DNA of 64,000 nt from Lachnoanaerobaculum sp. OBRC5-5. Lineage in GTDB: Bacteria > Bacillota > Clostridia > Lachnospirales > Lachnospiraceae. The notes under the pieces were generated by a model. It made no database searches. It was not told the origin of the DNA and saw only the letters and a list, made by a program, of their open reading frames with translations. This document shows positions 1 through 8,967 of the stretch, piece by piece (position 1 is the first letter of the stretch; the number at the start of each line of letters is the position of its first letter). The translations under genes and the position numbers were made by a program. Location: NCBI RefSeq assembly GCF_000296385.1, contig NZ_JH815185.1, positions 1,771,425 to 1,835,424 on the forward strand, in the 5' to 3' direction.

Positions 1-1337
1 TTAAACGGTGCATATCTAATCGGCAAATCAATCATTGTTTCACTCCAAACAATACTCTTTTTATGGCTGAATGTGTCGAATCCGAACTTCCCATGATACG
101 AACCCATTCCGCTACTTCCTACTCCTCCAAACGGCATATAATGATTTGATACTTGCAGAATAACATCATTTATGCATCCACAACCGTACGAAATACTCTT
201 TATAATATGCTTTGCAATATATTTATCCCTTGTAAATACATAGCATGCCAAAGGCTTCTCATGTGCTTTTATTATCCTTATTACCTTATCTATATCTTCA
301 TATTCTATGATTGGAAGCACCGGCCCAAATATTTCTTCTTTCATAATTTCATGGTCGAAATCCACATCAGGTAAAATAGTAGGCTCTAATCTACGAACTA
401 CATCATCACCTCTGCCACCTATTATACTCTCCTCTGATTTTATTAAATTCATCAGTCTTTTATAATGATGCTCATTTATTATTCTCGGATAAGTATCATT
501 ATTTAATGCATTAGGATATCTTCTCTTTATTTCTTTTTGCAGATACTTTATAAATCTGTCCTTAACACTGCTATGTATTAACACATAATCAACAGACACA
601 CAGGTCTGTCCGGCATTAAGCAGTTTCCCCCACAGTACTCGCCTTGCAGCAAGTTTAATATCGGCTGTCTCATCTATAATACAAGGACTCTTTCCTCCAA
701 GCTCCAAAGAAACCGGTATAAGGTTATTGCTCGCTATATTCATTACAATCTTTCCTACTCTTTGACTTCCTGTAAAGAATATATAATCATATCTTTGATG
801 TAGAAGCTCATCATAATCTATATCTTCATCCACACAGAAAATATAATTTGAACCGAAAGCTTTATTTATAATGTATTTAATAACTTTTGAAGTATAAACA
901 CTCTCTTTTGAGCATTTGATTATTGCTGTGTTTCCTGCCGCTATTGCCGCTATCAACGGTGCTATCGTCAAATTGAAGGGGTAATTCCAAGGTGATATAA
1001 TAAGCACTACTCCATAAGGCTCAGAGTATACATAATTCTTTGCCGGAAATGTGGATATAGTTCCTTTTACCTTCTCCGGTCTGCTCCACTTTCTTACATT
1101 TTTTAAAGCCTCATTTATCTCCGCATAAACTATTGCAAGTTCACTCATATATGCCTCAGCTCTAGACTTTAAAAGATCCTTATATAGAGCGGAAAGAATT
1201 GCTACCTCATTATTTCTGATTGCCTCCTTTAACCTTTCCAACATCTTTATCCTGTATTTAACCGACTTAGTTGCATTTGTGTTAAAGAAATCTCTTTGTT
1301 TATTTATAATTTCTTTTAATTCTACTTTTTTCTCCAT
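1..1337 (-). CDS. Aldehyde dehydrogenase, 3' end cut by the window
   Basis: This is an NAD(P)-dependent aldehyde dehydrogenase of the single-domain family that includes YwdH and class 3 enzymes; it oxidises aldehydes to carboxylic acids in the cytosol. About 445 residues are visible, starting MEKKVELKEI at 1337. The conserved block LELGGKSPC and the nucleophile motif NAGQTCV (Cys near residue 246) are both intact. The end reads LPIRYAPF at the window edge with no stop in frame, so only the last few residues are missing. A GGTGAG site lies 7 nt before the ATG. The physiological aldehyde is not shown by context. Confidence 0.93.
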   Translation of the reverse strand, partial: MEKKVELKEIINKQRDFFNTNATKSVKYRIKMLERLKEAIRNNEVAILSALYKDLLKSRAEAYMSELAIVYAEINEALKNVRKWSRPEKVKGTISTFPAKNYVYSEPYGVVLIISPWNYPFNLTIAPLIAAIAAGNTAIIKCSKESVYTSKVIKYIINKAFGSNYIFCVDEDIDYDELLHQRYDYIFFTGSQRVGKIVMNIASNNLIPVSLELGGKSPCIIDETADIKLAARRVLWGKLLNAGQTCVSVDYVLIHSSVKDRFIKYLQKEIKRRYPNALNNDTYPRIINEHHYKRLMNLIKSEESIIGGRGDDVVRRLEPTILPDVDFDHEIMKEEIFGPVLPIIEYEDIDKVIRIIKAHEKPLACYVFTRDKYIAKHIIKSISYGCGCINDVILQVSNHYMPFGGVGSSGMGSYHGKFGFDTFSHKKSIVWSETMIDLPIRYAPF

Positions 1338-1361
1338 AATGTAACTCACCGTCCTTCCACA

Positions 1362-1703
1362 TTATAAAATAGATTTAATCGTGTTGAATACCAGCTTGGA
1401 GAATTTTGACTCGTAAATTTCTTCAGAAAGCACCAAAGTCACTCTATTTTCCTTTGATGAATATCCACTGTTAAAAATCAATAAAAATGGTCCTTCACCG
1501 GACAATTCCTCCACGTAAAAGCCCTTTTCGTCCATCAACCGAAACATCTCTTCATCTCGAGAGACAAAAATATCCGTTGTTTCATCTTCATTATCAATGG
1601 CAATATATGGATTTTTCCAAAACGTAATACTTTCTTTTATTTTTTCTATAAAAGCATCCTTATCTTTATCAGTATATAAGATGTAGTCGATACCTGTAAT
1701 CAT
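1362..1703 (-). CDS. Small acidic hypothetical protein, immunity-protein-like
   Basis: A 113-residue soluble protein with no signal peptide or membrane segment. I do not recognise its family with certainty. The N-terminus (YILYTDKDKDAF) and the alternating hydrophobic/acidic pattern resemble small immunity-type proteins found near polymorphic toxins. A second protein with a similar opening (YFIYVTDKEN) lies at 4721-5104, on the other side of the helicase module. No toxin gene is visible here, so the immunity role is inference from general appearance. A GCAGGTG site precedes the ATG by a few bases. Confidence 0.7.
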   Translation of the reverse strand: MITGIDYILYTDKDKDAFIEKIKESITFWKNPYIAIDNEDETTDIFVSRDEEMFRLMDEKGFYVEELSGEGPFLLIFNSGYSSKENRVTLVLSEEIYESKFSKLVFNTIKSIL

Positions 1704-1752
1704 TTTTCACCTGCTTATTCTAAACTTGTGACTGTTTTATTATCTTAATACA

Positions 1753-2286
1753 CTAACTTATTACTCTAAACATCAGCATTTCATCAATACCTACTGTTTC
1801 TATATCGCAAATGTCACCACCACGTACAGCCACTTGCAAATTATAAAATGTTAAACAATGTTTTATATACTGAACGATCAATGATGATCTACGTTTATAG
1901 CCATATCTTTCTAATAAAGTTCTAAGCTTTATTTTTACATAACTTTTACTGCCATATAATATTTTTATACGACAACTTTTAAAGAAAATATCAAAGTCAG
2001 AAAAATAACCACTTAACTGTTCTAATTGCAATGTTCTATCTGAATGCTTCAAATCTCTCTGTATAGCAACAAGTTCTTTATCAATTGCATCCTTATCCAA
2101 TATATAATGACTCCATTGATATATATCCAGCAAAAATTTTCTCTTATTATCTCTGTACTGTTCGGAAAGTAAGCTCTTTTCATTTTCCCATATTGAATCA
2201 AGAACTTTACTTTCCTCTCTACAACCAAGTTTTAAATCCTGTAAGATAAATGCAATATCGATTGCCGAATAAAACAATCCATACAT
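1753..2286 (-). CDS. Unknown partner protein of the helicase-HNH gene
   Basis: A 177-residue cytosolic protein of unknown family. Its start ATG shares one base with the stop TAA of the upstream helicase-HNH gene (TAATG at 2284-2288), so the two are almost certainly translated together. The first half is helical and charged. The second half has a basic patch (KIKLRTLLERYGYKRRSS) that could bind nucleic acid, followed by a short beta-rich end. No catalytic motif is evident. From the coupling I infer that it works with the helicase as an accessory or regulatory subunit. It could equally be a remnant of a larger family I cannot name. Confidence 0.75.
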   Translation of the reverse strand: MYGLFYSAIDIAFILQDLKLGCREESKVLDSIWENEKSLLSEQYRDNKRKFLLDIYQWSHYILDKDAIDKELVAIQRDLKHSDRTLQLEQLSGYFSDFDIFFKSCRIKILYGSKSYVKIKLRTLLERYGYKRRSSLIVQYIKHCLTFYNLQVAVRGGDICDIETVGIDEMLMFRVIS

Positions 2287-4574
2287 TATTTGTCACTCTT
2301 CCTTGCATTACAACTGCGGCAAAGAATCTGTAAATTCTCCACAACAGATTTACCGCCATTATTCATGGCAATAATATGGTCTACTTGGAAAGGAACTCTG
2401 GATCTGTCTGTAAATCCACAGCAGGCACAGCGATAATTACCGGCTTCATCAGTATACTTTTTAAAGGTTTCATCTCTTAAATATTTTTCATAATCAGGGT
2501 TAATCTTACGAATTATATGGAGCGGTAAATCTTCCAGCTCCTTAGAACCGTACCCTACTTGTTTTCTTTCCCCACCACCATATATTTCAATATCTGATAA
2601 TTTCATCAATTCAATATCAAGCTGCTTTAAAAAGTATATCTTTCTTCCAAAGAACAATCTAAGCATATTATCATCACCGGAATTCCATAGCTCATCAATG
2701 TATTCAGCTTTTTTACGTACCCCCATATCTTCATCCCAAATATGCCTCGCAATCTTTGATATATCCAGCTTATTTCTATCCACCTCTTCAAATGTATAGA
2801 ATCTTGGTGCTTCCTCATATTGTGCATAGTATTTTATAATATTTATCACATCTCTGCTCTCATATGGCGGTATCATTTCACCACAGAAGAATGAATCCCT
2901 GCACTGTGCCTCCATTTCATCAAGCTGTTCTTTTGTTAAATACTCCTCTGTTACATCAAATGACTTGAATAATGAAGGAAGTGACTCCATAAGATTCTTA
3001 TAAGCTTCCTGTGTACTGTCATATACCATTACCTGATATGAATGGTCCATTCCGTTTTCTTCCAGATAATTAAATGCGTACATTCCTATAGGAATTCTTT
3101 TTTCAAAAGCAACTCTTTCCAAATCTATTGTATCTACCGAATTATCAAGTATTCTTGCAAACTCCTCAATCTTTGAGATTGCAATCAGTTGAATATCTCT
3201 CTTGATACGCTCGGAATCATCACTATCCTGGAAATCATTATCCCCTGCAAACAAGCTTTCCGGATTTACCCATGCAATATGTTCATTCCAATGATCTATA
3301 AATGAAACAATATATGCACTTGATGTACCTCCCGCTGCAGTTCCTCTTAATGCTCTACCTACCATCTGTGTCATCAAAATAGATGATACTGTAGGCCTTG
3401 CCAAAAACACTGTTTTTGTCTTTGGTAAATCCACACCCTCAGTCAAGATATTTACATTAACAAGTACCTGTAATTCTCCTTTTCTGTAGGCTTCAAGCTT
3501 TCTCTCATTATCCTCTCTGCTTACTGTCACTCCTGTAACACCGTCTCTGATATCAGATACAACAAAATCAGACTTAATTCCCGCTTTATTAAAAAGTGCA
3601 CTAAGCTGAATAGCATGTATTACATTGACCGCAAATACAATTGTCTGACCATATTCATCCTGTTTTTCTTTATATGTTTCAACAATCAGTTTATTACGTG
3701 CGGCACTCTCCGCCATCTGACTCGCAATATCATCCGGCAAATTATCAAGATATTGAATCCTTTCCCATGACTCAAGCCCCAGAGAATCTCCATAATTTTC
3801 TTCGGTAAAGTAGCTTTCAAAAATAGGCTTTGAAAGAATCTGTCTGTTTATAAGTTCTTTTAATCCTATTTGATATGTTATTCCTATGTCTCCACGTACA
3901 ACCTGACCGTCACTGACACCGTCAGAGTAGATTTTACCCAAAAGTCCCTGCTCTTCTTCTGCTGTACGGAATGGTGTTGCTGTAAGACCTATTAACTTTA
4001 AATTCGGAACCTTGTCCTTTACATAGTTGATAACTTTTCTATAGGTTTTTGCAGTTGAATGATGTGCTTCATCTACAACCAGGTACAGCTCTTTCTCTCC
4101 TTCCAACCACTTATCAAGTCTTTCAATATTTCTGCCTATGCTGTCCTTACTTATAATCAATAAATTATCATCCGCCTTGATATCTATTGTTCTGTCATGA
4201 CTTGATGCACCTGACACAATTCTGAATCTGAAAGAAGAAATATGCGGTACAACTTCCGTATACGCAAACTTTTGAAATGACTCCGCAGCCTGATCAAGAA
4301 GCATCTGACGATGTGCTATCCAAAGGATTTTCTTTTTCTTATCAATAGCATTTTTTAATAACCACATAGAAGCTGTATAAGTCTTTCCGCCTCCTGTCGG
4401 CAGAACTACCAAAGTGCTATAAGATTCTTCTTTATTTATCTTATCAAGTGCTTCCATAGCCTTTTTCTGATGCTCATAAGGACTCCTTATATTCGTTCCG
4501 TTCTTAGGTAAAATGTCACCGAAAGATTTCACCTCAACAAAAGTTTTCAAATCATTTACAGAGCCTGTTTCCAT
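2286..4574 (-). CDS. Superfamily 2 helicase with C-terminal HNH nuclease
   Basis: A 762-residue fusion. Residues about 35-210 form a DEAD/DEAH RecA domain with Walker A PTGGGKT (about 59-65), Walker B DEAHH (about 168-172) and TATPF. The second RecA domain carries QMVGRALRG. A middle region of about 230 residues is unassigned. The last 45-50 residues are an HNH endonuclease with a CxxC pair, QVDHI, N and a second CxxC. The start is moved from 4589 to 4574 because GGAGG lies inside the longer frame, 8 nt before this ATG. No methylase partner is present, so it is not an ordinary restriction subunit. An antiviral role is plausible but inferred. Confidence 0.9.
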   Translation of the reverse strand: METGSVNDLKTFVEVKSFGDILPKNGTNIRSPYEHQKKAMEALDKINKEESYSTLVVLPTGGGKTYTASMWLLKNAIDKKKKILWIAHRQMLLDQAAESFQKFAYTEVVPHISSFRFRIVSGASSHDRTIDIKADDNLLIISKDSIGRNIERLDKWLEGEKELYLVVDEAHHSTAKTYRKVINYVKDKVPNLKLIGLTATPFRTAEEEQGLLGKIYSDGVSDGQVVRGDIGITYQIGLKELINRQILSKPIFESYFTEENYGDSLGLESWERIQYLDNLPDDIASQMAESAARNKLIVETYKEKQDEYGQTIVFAVNVIHAIQLSALFNKAGIKSDFVVSDIRDGVTGVTVSREDNERKLEAYRKGELQVLVNVNILTEGVDLPKTKTVFLARPTVSSILMTQMVGRALRGTAAGGTSSAYIVSFIDHWNEHIAWVNPESLFAGDNDFQDSDDSERIKRDIQLIAISKIEEFARILDNSVDTIDLERVAFEKRIPIGMYAFNYLEENGMDHSYQVMVYDSTQEAYKNLMESLPSLFKSFDVTEEYLTKEQLDEMEAQCRDSFFCGEMIPPYESRDVINIIKYYAQYEEAPRFYTFEEVDRNKLDISKIARHIWDEDMGVRKKAEYIDELWNSGDDNMLRLFFGRKIYFLKQLDIELMKLSDIEIYGGGERKQVGYGSKELEDLPLHIIRKINPDYEKYLRDETFKKYTDEAGNYRCACCGFTDRSRVPFQVDHIIAMNNGGKSVVENLQILCRSCNARKSDK

Positions 4575-4636
4575 TCCCATTACCTCCATTATAAATTTAT
4601 TAATTTAATCTTATTTATATATTAATCTACATTCCT

Positions 4637-4665
4637 ATCATACTTTATATATCTGAATTTCTCAA
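4637..4665 (-). promoter_or_regulatory. Promoter of the helicase-HNH operon
   Basis: On the minus strand TTGAGA (4660-4665) is followed 17 nt later by TATGAT (4637-4642), about 60 nt upstream of the chosen start at 4574. Both boxes fit a housekeeping sigma factor. Confidence 0.6.
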
Positions 4666-4720
4666 CTACAAACCTATATGTAACATTCCATATATCCGGT
4701 ATGTTTTAACAATAATGCTC

Positions 4721-5104
4721 CTACTCCAATATCTCCAAAATATCCTCTATCTCTACTCCCTCACTTAATACAATAGTTTTATTATATCCCTCATCACATA
4801 ATAAAACTTCCTTCTCATAAGGGAAGTAGCTTCTAAGCCATATAATATATTTTGCATAATCATAGAGCCTGTTTTCAGAGTTAAAATAATCTATCACTAA
4901 AACACTCCGGTCTCTATTTATCCAAAGTTCAAACTCGCATTCATCCCCATAATATTCAAAGTGAACATTATATTTGCAGTTTTCATCGCTTTTAACTTCT
5001 ACACTGACTCCTGGAAATCTTTGTTTAATGTCATTATTAAACTTCTCCAAATTAAAACCGGTATTTTCTTTATCAGTCACATAAATAAAATATGAAACAG
5101 CCAT
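4721..5104 (-). CDS. Small acidic hypothetical protein, immunity-protein-like
   Basis: A 127-residue acidic soluble protein with many aromatic residues and no signal peptide. The family is not recognised; its opening (YFIYVTDKEN) and general pattern are like those of the 113-residue protein at 1362-1703. The start is taken at 5104 because GGGGAGG lies just before this ATG and inside the longer frame that begins at 5116. It is transcribed away from the membrane-protein pair at 5198 onward. An immunity-like function is only a guess from size and composition. Confidence 0.68.
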   Translation of the reverse strand: MAVSYFIYVTDKENTGFNLEKFNNDIKQRFPGVSVEVKSDENCKYNVHFEYYGDECEFELWINRDRSVLVIDYFNSENRLYDYAKYIIWLRSYFPYEKEVLLCDEGYNKTIVLSEGVEIEDILEILE

Positions 5105-5153
5105 ATTCCTCCCCATAAAAGTATTAAATATCGTAAATTTTATAACAAAATGA

Positions 5154-5159
5154 TATAAT
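5154..5159 (+). promoter_or_regulatory. Minus-10 box of the membrane-protein pair
   Basis: TATAAT at 5154-5159, about 40 nt before the ATG at 5198. I see no good -35 box, so only the -10 is listed. Confidence 0.45.
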
Positions 5160-5197
5160 ACGAGTATACAACTTTTAATTTGAAAAGGGGAGCTACA

Positions 5198-6223
5198 ATG
5201 GCCTTTTTTATAATTTCCATAGCACTCGCTATGCTTATATTGATACTCCTTACGTTTACAGTTTATATGTACATAAAACTGGTAATAGCTGTAAGTACTT
5301 ATACTGAGGTTCCGAATTGGATGTACAAGATTGGACAGGCATTTAAAAGTAAGATCAATATCAATTACGAGGATTTTACAGAACCTGCGGCATTATTGGA
5401 TACCAATTTTTTTATCCTTTTTTTTATTTTAACCAATATTTTTTTCTATTTTGTAATGTATTATCAAACACAAAATTCCAAGAAAGCATTTTATATATGT
5501 GTAGGCTTGCAGGTCGTTGTTGTTTTGATAGCAATGTTATTCTACTTTATAGTAAAACTGATTTTATTTTTTGTATCTCATATATCGGGTAATTACAGGC
5601 CACTCTACTCACCAACAAATGCTGTAATGGCAGGAATATTTGTAACTGCACTTGTCTATACTCTATGGATGCTCAGGGTAGGATTTCCTGAAAAACCTAT
5701 AAATATACAAATAGATAACAGCACTGTGGTAATAGGCGAAACAAAAGCCTCCTCTATTTTAGCAGACGGCTTTGAGTTTTACGGTAAAGATGCAGACAGT
5801 GAAATTGTAAATAAACGAAACAGCCAACTTCACTATGGTGAACTTGTAGAATTGCTTCGTGACGGAAAATCTTATGGATTTATGAGTATTACTCCGACAT
5901 TTAAGAATTCCGATAAACTTGAAAATTGCACTATAACATATTATGAGATACCGGGTGACAGTGAGGTTTTATCTCAGGTAAAAGTTAGTGATGCAACTCT
6001 GTCCGAATTGAGCATTCAGGATTTTGAATACAAAGATATGGCTGATATTTTTTCACTAAAGCCTTATAATTATCATCAGTATAAACGCAGTCCTTTGTAT
6101 ACCTTAAAACTGCAAACTGTAGGGTACTCACTGTGGAAAAGTTATAGCATTGAGGCGGATTTTTTTGAAAATGGCTCAGTACACCATTATGGTGTAAGGG
6201 CACAGCATACTATTTGGGAATAA
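5198..6223 (+). CDS. Multi-pass membrane protein, paralogue A
   Basis: A 341-residue protein with a signal-anchor-like first helix and three further membrane segments in the first 170 residues (about 1-30, 70-90, 100-130, 145-165), then a soluble domain of about 170 residues ending YGVRAQHTIWE. Its neighbour at 6236 has the same length and layout and shares blocks such as EVPxWMYxIGQ, VVIGETKAS and RAQHTIWE, so the two arose by tandem duplication. The start is set at ATG 5198, after AAAGGGGAG, rather than the TTG at 5180. No known family is recognised and function is unknown. Confidence 0.88.
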   Translation: MAFFIISIALAMLILILLTFTVYMYIKLVIAVSTYTEVPNWMYKIGQAFKSKININYEDFTEPAALLDTNFFILFFILTNIFFYFVMYYQTQNSKKAFYICVGLQVVVVLIAMLFYFIVKLILFFVSHISGNYRPLYSPTNAVMAGIFVTALVYTLWMLRVGFPEKPINIQIDNSTVVIGETKASSILADGFEFYGKDADSEIVNKRNSQLHYGELVELLRDGKSYGFMSITPTFKNSDKLENCTITYYEIPGDSEVLSQVKVSDATLSELSIQDFEYKDMADIFSLKPYNYHQYKRSPLYTLKLQTVGYSLWKSYSIEADFFENGSVHHYGVRAQHTIWE

Positions 6224-6235
6224 TGGGGGAATAAA

Positions 6236-7261
6236 ATGGGATTTACTGTATTCGCATTAATTTTTGGTCTTTTGGTTTTACTATGCTTTATATTAACAAT
6301 ATATATGTTTTTAAGGCTGATAATTGCAGTAGCTGCCGGTAAGGAAGTTCCAAAATGGATGTACAATATCGGACAGGGCTTTCAAGGTAGAATACATATA
6401 GACTATGATGATATTACCGAATCTGCTGCGTTGAAAGCTGCATTATTATTTTTCTTCGTGTATATTTTGGCAAATATTTCCTGCATAGGCATTATGTTTT
6501 ACATGACGAATAATTTTACATTGTCACTTTATAGATGTTTAAGATTTCAGCTTGGACTTGCAGTAATAAGCTTGATAATTTATCATCTCATTCAGCTTAT
6601 TTCAGGACTTATAAGCAATCATAAAAATAAAATATTTCGACTCTACTCAGCTTCAAATGCTGTTATAGCCGGACTGTTTATAACAAATTTTACTCTTACC
6701 CTTTTTATATCTATGATAGGTTTTCCCGAAAAGCCGGTCGTAGTACAAATAAATACAAGCAATATAATTGTAGGTGAAACAAAGGCATCCACACTTTTAT
6801 CTAACGGCTTTTACTTCTCGGAAAAGTCTGCAGACAGTGAAATAGTAAATAATCGTAATGACCACTTTTATTATGGTGAACTTTTGGAAATATTTCGTGA
6901 TGATAAATCCTACGGTTTTGTAAGTGTCACTCCTACATTAAAAGATAGCGATAAACTAAAAAACTGTACAATAACTTATTACAGGATTCCGGCAGACAGT
7001 GAGGCTTTACCGGAAGTTAAATTTAATAATACCGACTTGTCAAAACTGAGTATAGATGACTTTAGAGAAAAAGATTTGACGGATATTTTTTCACTACATC
7101 CGATTGAATATGAAGAAATAAAGAATGATATTTCATTTACACTTAAGATTCAGACTTCCGACTATGTTATATGGAAAAGATACAGTGTAGAAGCTGATTT
7201 TGATTCATTTTATAAACCTGATAAATATGGTGTGAGAGCACAGCATACAATATGGGAATAG
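6236..7261 (+). CDS. Multi-pass membrane protein, paralogue B
   Basis: A 341-residue tandem paralogue of the preceding gene, 12 nt downstream with its own GGGGGA ribosome site, so the two form one transcript. It has the same four N-terminal membrane segments and a C-terminal soluble domain that includes IIVGETKAS, DSEIVNNRN and RAQHTIWE. The soluble half is more conserved between copies than the membrane half, which suggests that the C-terminal domain carries the shared activity, perhaps as an extracytoplasmic sensor or adhesion module. That is inference; the family is unknown. A bidirectional terminator follows immediately. Confidence 0.88.
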   Translation: MGFTVFALIFGLLVLLCFILTIYMFLRLIIAVAAGKEVPKWMYNIGQGFQGRIHIDYDDITESAALKAALLFFFVYILANISCIGIMFYMTNNFTLSLYRCLRFQLGLAVISLIIYHLIQLISGLISNHKNKIFRLYSASNAVIAGLFITNFTLTLFISMIGFPEKPVVVQINTSNIIVGETKASTLLSNGFYFSEKSADSEIVNNRNDHFYYGELLEIFRDDKSYGFVSVTPTLKDSDKLKNCTITYYRIPADSEALPEVKFNNTDLSKLSIDDFREKDLTDIFSLHPIEYEEIKNDISFTLKIQTSDYVIWKRYSVEADFDSFYKPDKYGVRAQHTIWE

Positions 7262-7265
7262 ACAC

Positions 7266-7305
7266 AAAAAACTGTAGTAGAAGCTACCCTTCCGCTACAG
7301 TTTTT
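7266..7305. terminator. Bidirectional terminator between convergent genes
   Basis: AAAAACTGTAG (7266-7276) pairs with CTACAGTTTTT (7295-7305) around an 18-nt loop. The A and T tracts make it work in both directions, for the gene ending at 7261 (+) and the one ending at 7308 (-). Confidence 0.8.
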
Positions 7306-7307
7306 AT

Positions 7308-7487
7308 TTATAAATCTTCTTTAATGTCATGTGTTACTACAGGCTTTCCGTCTTTATCAAGTAAAGCTGTCAGACCTCCTGCATATCCGTTTGCCTTAAA
7401 CAAATAGTTTACACCTGTCTCCGTATCAACCCAGACTTCAAGTACTTCTATTACTCCCTGTCTGTAAACTTTCTTGAAACGATCCAT
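7308..7487 (-). CDS. DUF6440-like small protein
   Basis: A 59-residue protein beginning MDRFKKVYRQ, with VWVDTETGVNYLF in the middle and a C-terminal LLDKDGKPV. This matches my recollection of the DUF6440 family of short Firmicutes proteins, whose role is unknown. The longer frame that begins at 7637 is rejected because GGAGG sits 7 nt before the ATG at 7487. A TATAAT box lies upstream at about 7513, so it probably has its own promoter between itself and the ECF operon. Confidence 0.8.
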   Translation of the reverse strand: MDRFKKVYRQGVIEVLEVWVDTETGVNYLFKANGYAGGLTALLDKDGKPVVTHDIKEDL

Positions 7488-7551
7488 AAAGTATCCTCCG
7501 ATGTTTTTTTTGATTATATCATATATTAAACTACAGTTCTTAAAGTTTTCT

Positions 7552-8967
7552 TTAATAATAAATGATTCTATTACTTTCATTTTTGGATGCCGGGGTCGTA
7601 AATTCCTCAAGGCAAAGTATACTGTCTGCGGTTTCATTTAAAAATTCAATATCGTGGGAAACAATAAATATAATATTATCTTCAGTACTCATCTCCTTTA
7701 TCAGCTTTGAAATTCTTATCATATTCTTATAATCCATACCGCTTGTAGGCTCATCAAAAAATATAAATTTTGAGTTTTTGCATAGAACTGAAGCAATGGC
7801 CACTCTTTGTTTTTGTCCACCTGAAAGACTCATAGGATGTCTGTCCTTAAATTCTGTAAGTTCAAGACCATATAGCACCTTATCCAATCTATCCTGTGAC
7901 AAATCTTTAACCCCAAGTTTTATTTCTTCCTCTACAGAATCTGTGAAAAGCTGGTGATTAACATCCTGCATAACCAAGGATGAATTTTTCAGTCTGTCTT
8001 TTTTGTTTAGGATTTTCCCGTTAAATATTATCTCACTCTTTCCCTTATCATCAAGGCCTGTCATTACTCTTATAAATGTAGATTTACCGCAGCCGTTTTT
8101 TCCGGTAATACCGTAAATATTTCCAAGACCAAATGAAATATCATCTATCTTTAACCCGGAACCGTCTTTAAAGTTGTACTCGAGTTTTTTAACTGTCAAA
8201 TCATTTCCGACGGAATTCCTTTGGACCTTTAAGTCTGTTTTTGTTGCAGAGCGAAGTCCCAGTTCCCTTAACCTTTCATTGTTTAGCAGGTTTGTTTTTG
8301 TAAGTTCCACCCCAAGTTTTCCATTTTTTACCGTAATAATTCTATCTGCCACATCCGTCAAATAATAAATCCTATGCTCTGCAATGATAAGTGTTATTCC
8401 CTTATTCTTTAGTATCTGCAGCATTTCTTTTAATATATCAATATATTTATCATCAAGATTTGATGAAGGTTCATCAAGTACTATTATCTTACAACCGGAA
8501 ATATAGCAGGCCGCCACACAAAGTATCTGCTTTTCACCACCCGAGAGTTCAAATATACTACGTCCAAGCAAATGCTTTATCGGAAAAAGCTTCAGCATAT
8601 CTTCAATACGGCTTTCCATTTCCTGTTTACTAAGCCCTATATTTTCAAGATAAAATAAAAGCTCAAGTGTTGTATCAACATTAAAAAAATGTGTCTTGGG
8701 ATTTTGGAAAACACTTGATATCAACAGTGATATTTCATACAGCTCCATTCCCTTTAATTCTCTATTGTCAACCTTTAAGCTGCCGCTAATTTTGGCATTT
8801 TCATATTCAAAAGCCAATCCGTTTATAGAATTTATAATAGAGGATTTTCCGCTTCCGCTCTCTCCTGTAAGCAATATGCATTCACCGTCTGCCACAGTTA
8901 AGTTTATACAGTCAAGAATCTTTTTGTCCTGTTCATAAAACAGTGATAAATTTTCTAATGTGAGCAT
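7552..8967 (-). CDS. ECF transporter energy-coupling ATPase, EcfA-EcfA fusion
   Basis: A 471-residue cytosolic protein made of two ABC ATPase domains. The first has Walker A GESGSGKSS and signature LSGGEKQ; the second has GKNGCGKST and LSGGQKQR, each followed by its Walker B (IIVLDEP and IFFDEP). It supplies ATP-driven energy to the EcfT/S-component pair encoded upstream. The start is placed at 8967 because AGGAGG lies 6 nt before this ATG; the extra 36 residues of the longer frame overlap ecfT out of frame. The gene overlaps ecfT by 13 nt, so it is the last gene of the operon that begins with tetR. Confidence 0.93.
   Translation of the reverse strand: MLTLENLSLFYEQDKKILDCINLTVADGECILLTGESGSGKSSIINSINGLAFEYENAKISGSLKVDNRELKGMELYEISLLISSVFQNPKTHFFNVDTTLELLFYLENIGLSKQEMESRIEDMLKLFPIKHLLGRSIFELSGGEKQILCVAACYISGCKIIVLDEPSSNLDDKYIDILKEMLQILKNKGITLIIAEHRIYYLTDVADRIITVKNGKLGVELTKTNLLNNERLRELGLRSATKTDLKVQRNSVGNDLTVKKLEYNFKDGSGLKIDDISFGLGNIYGITGKNGCGKSTFIRVMTGLDDKGKSEIIFNGKILNKKDRLKNSSLVMQDVNHQLFTDSVEEEIKLGVKDLSQDRLDKVLYGLELTEFKDRHPMSLSGGQKQRVAIASVLCKNSKFIFFDEPTSGMDYKNMIRISKLIKEMSTEDNIIFIVSHDIEFLNETADSILCLEEFTTPASKNESNRIIYY

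Noticed and set aside
153..374. Plus-strand open frame inside the aldehyde dehydrogenase gene
   Set aside because: It is a shadow of the minus-strand coding sequence; no ribosome site and no protein-like composition.
2286..4574. Helicase considered as a type III or type I restriction subunit
   Set aside because: No Mod or HsdM/HsdS partner is adjacent, and the nuclease is HNH rather than PD-(D/E)xK.
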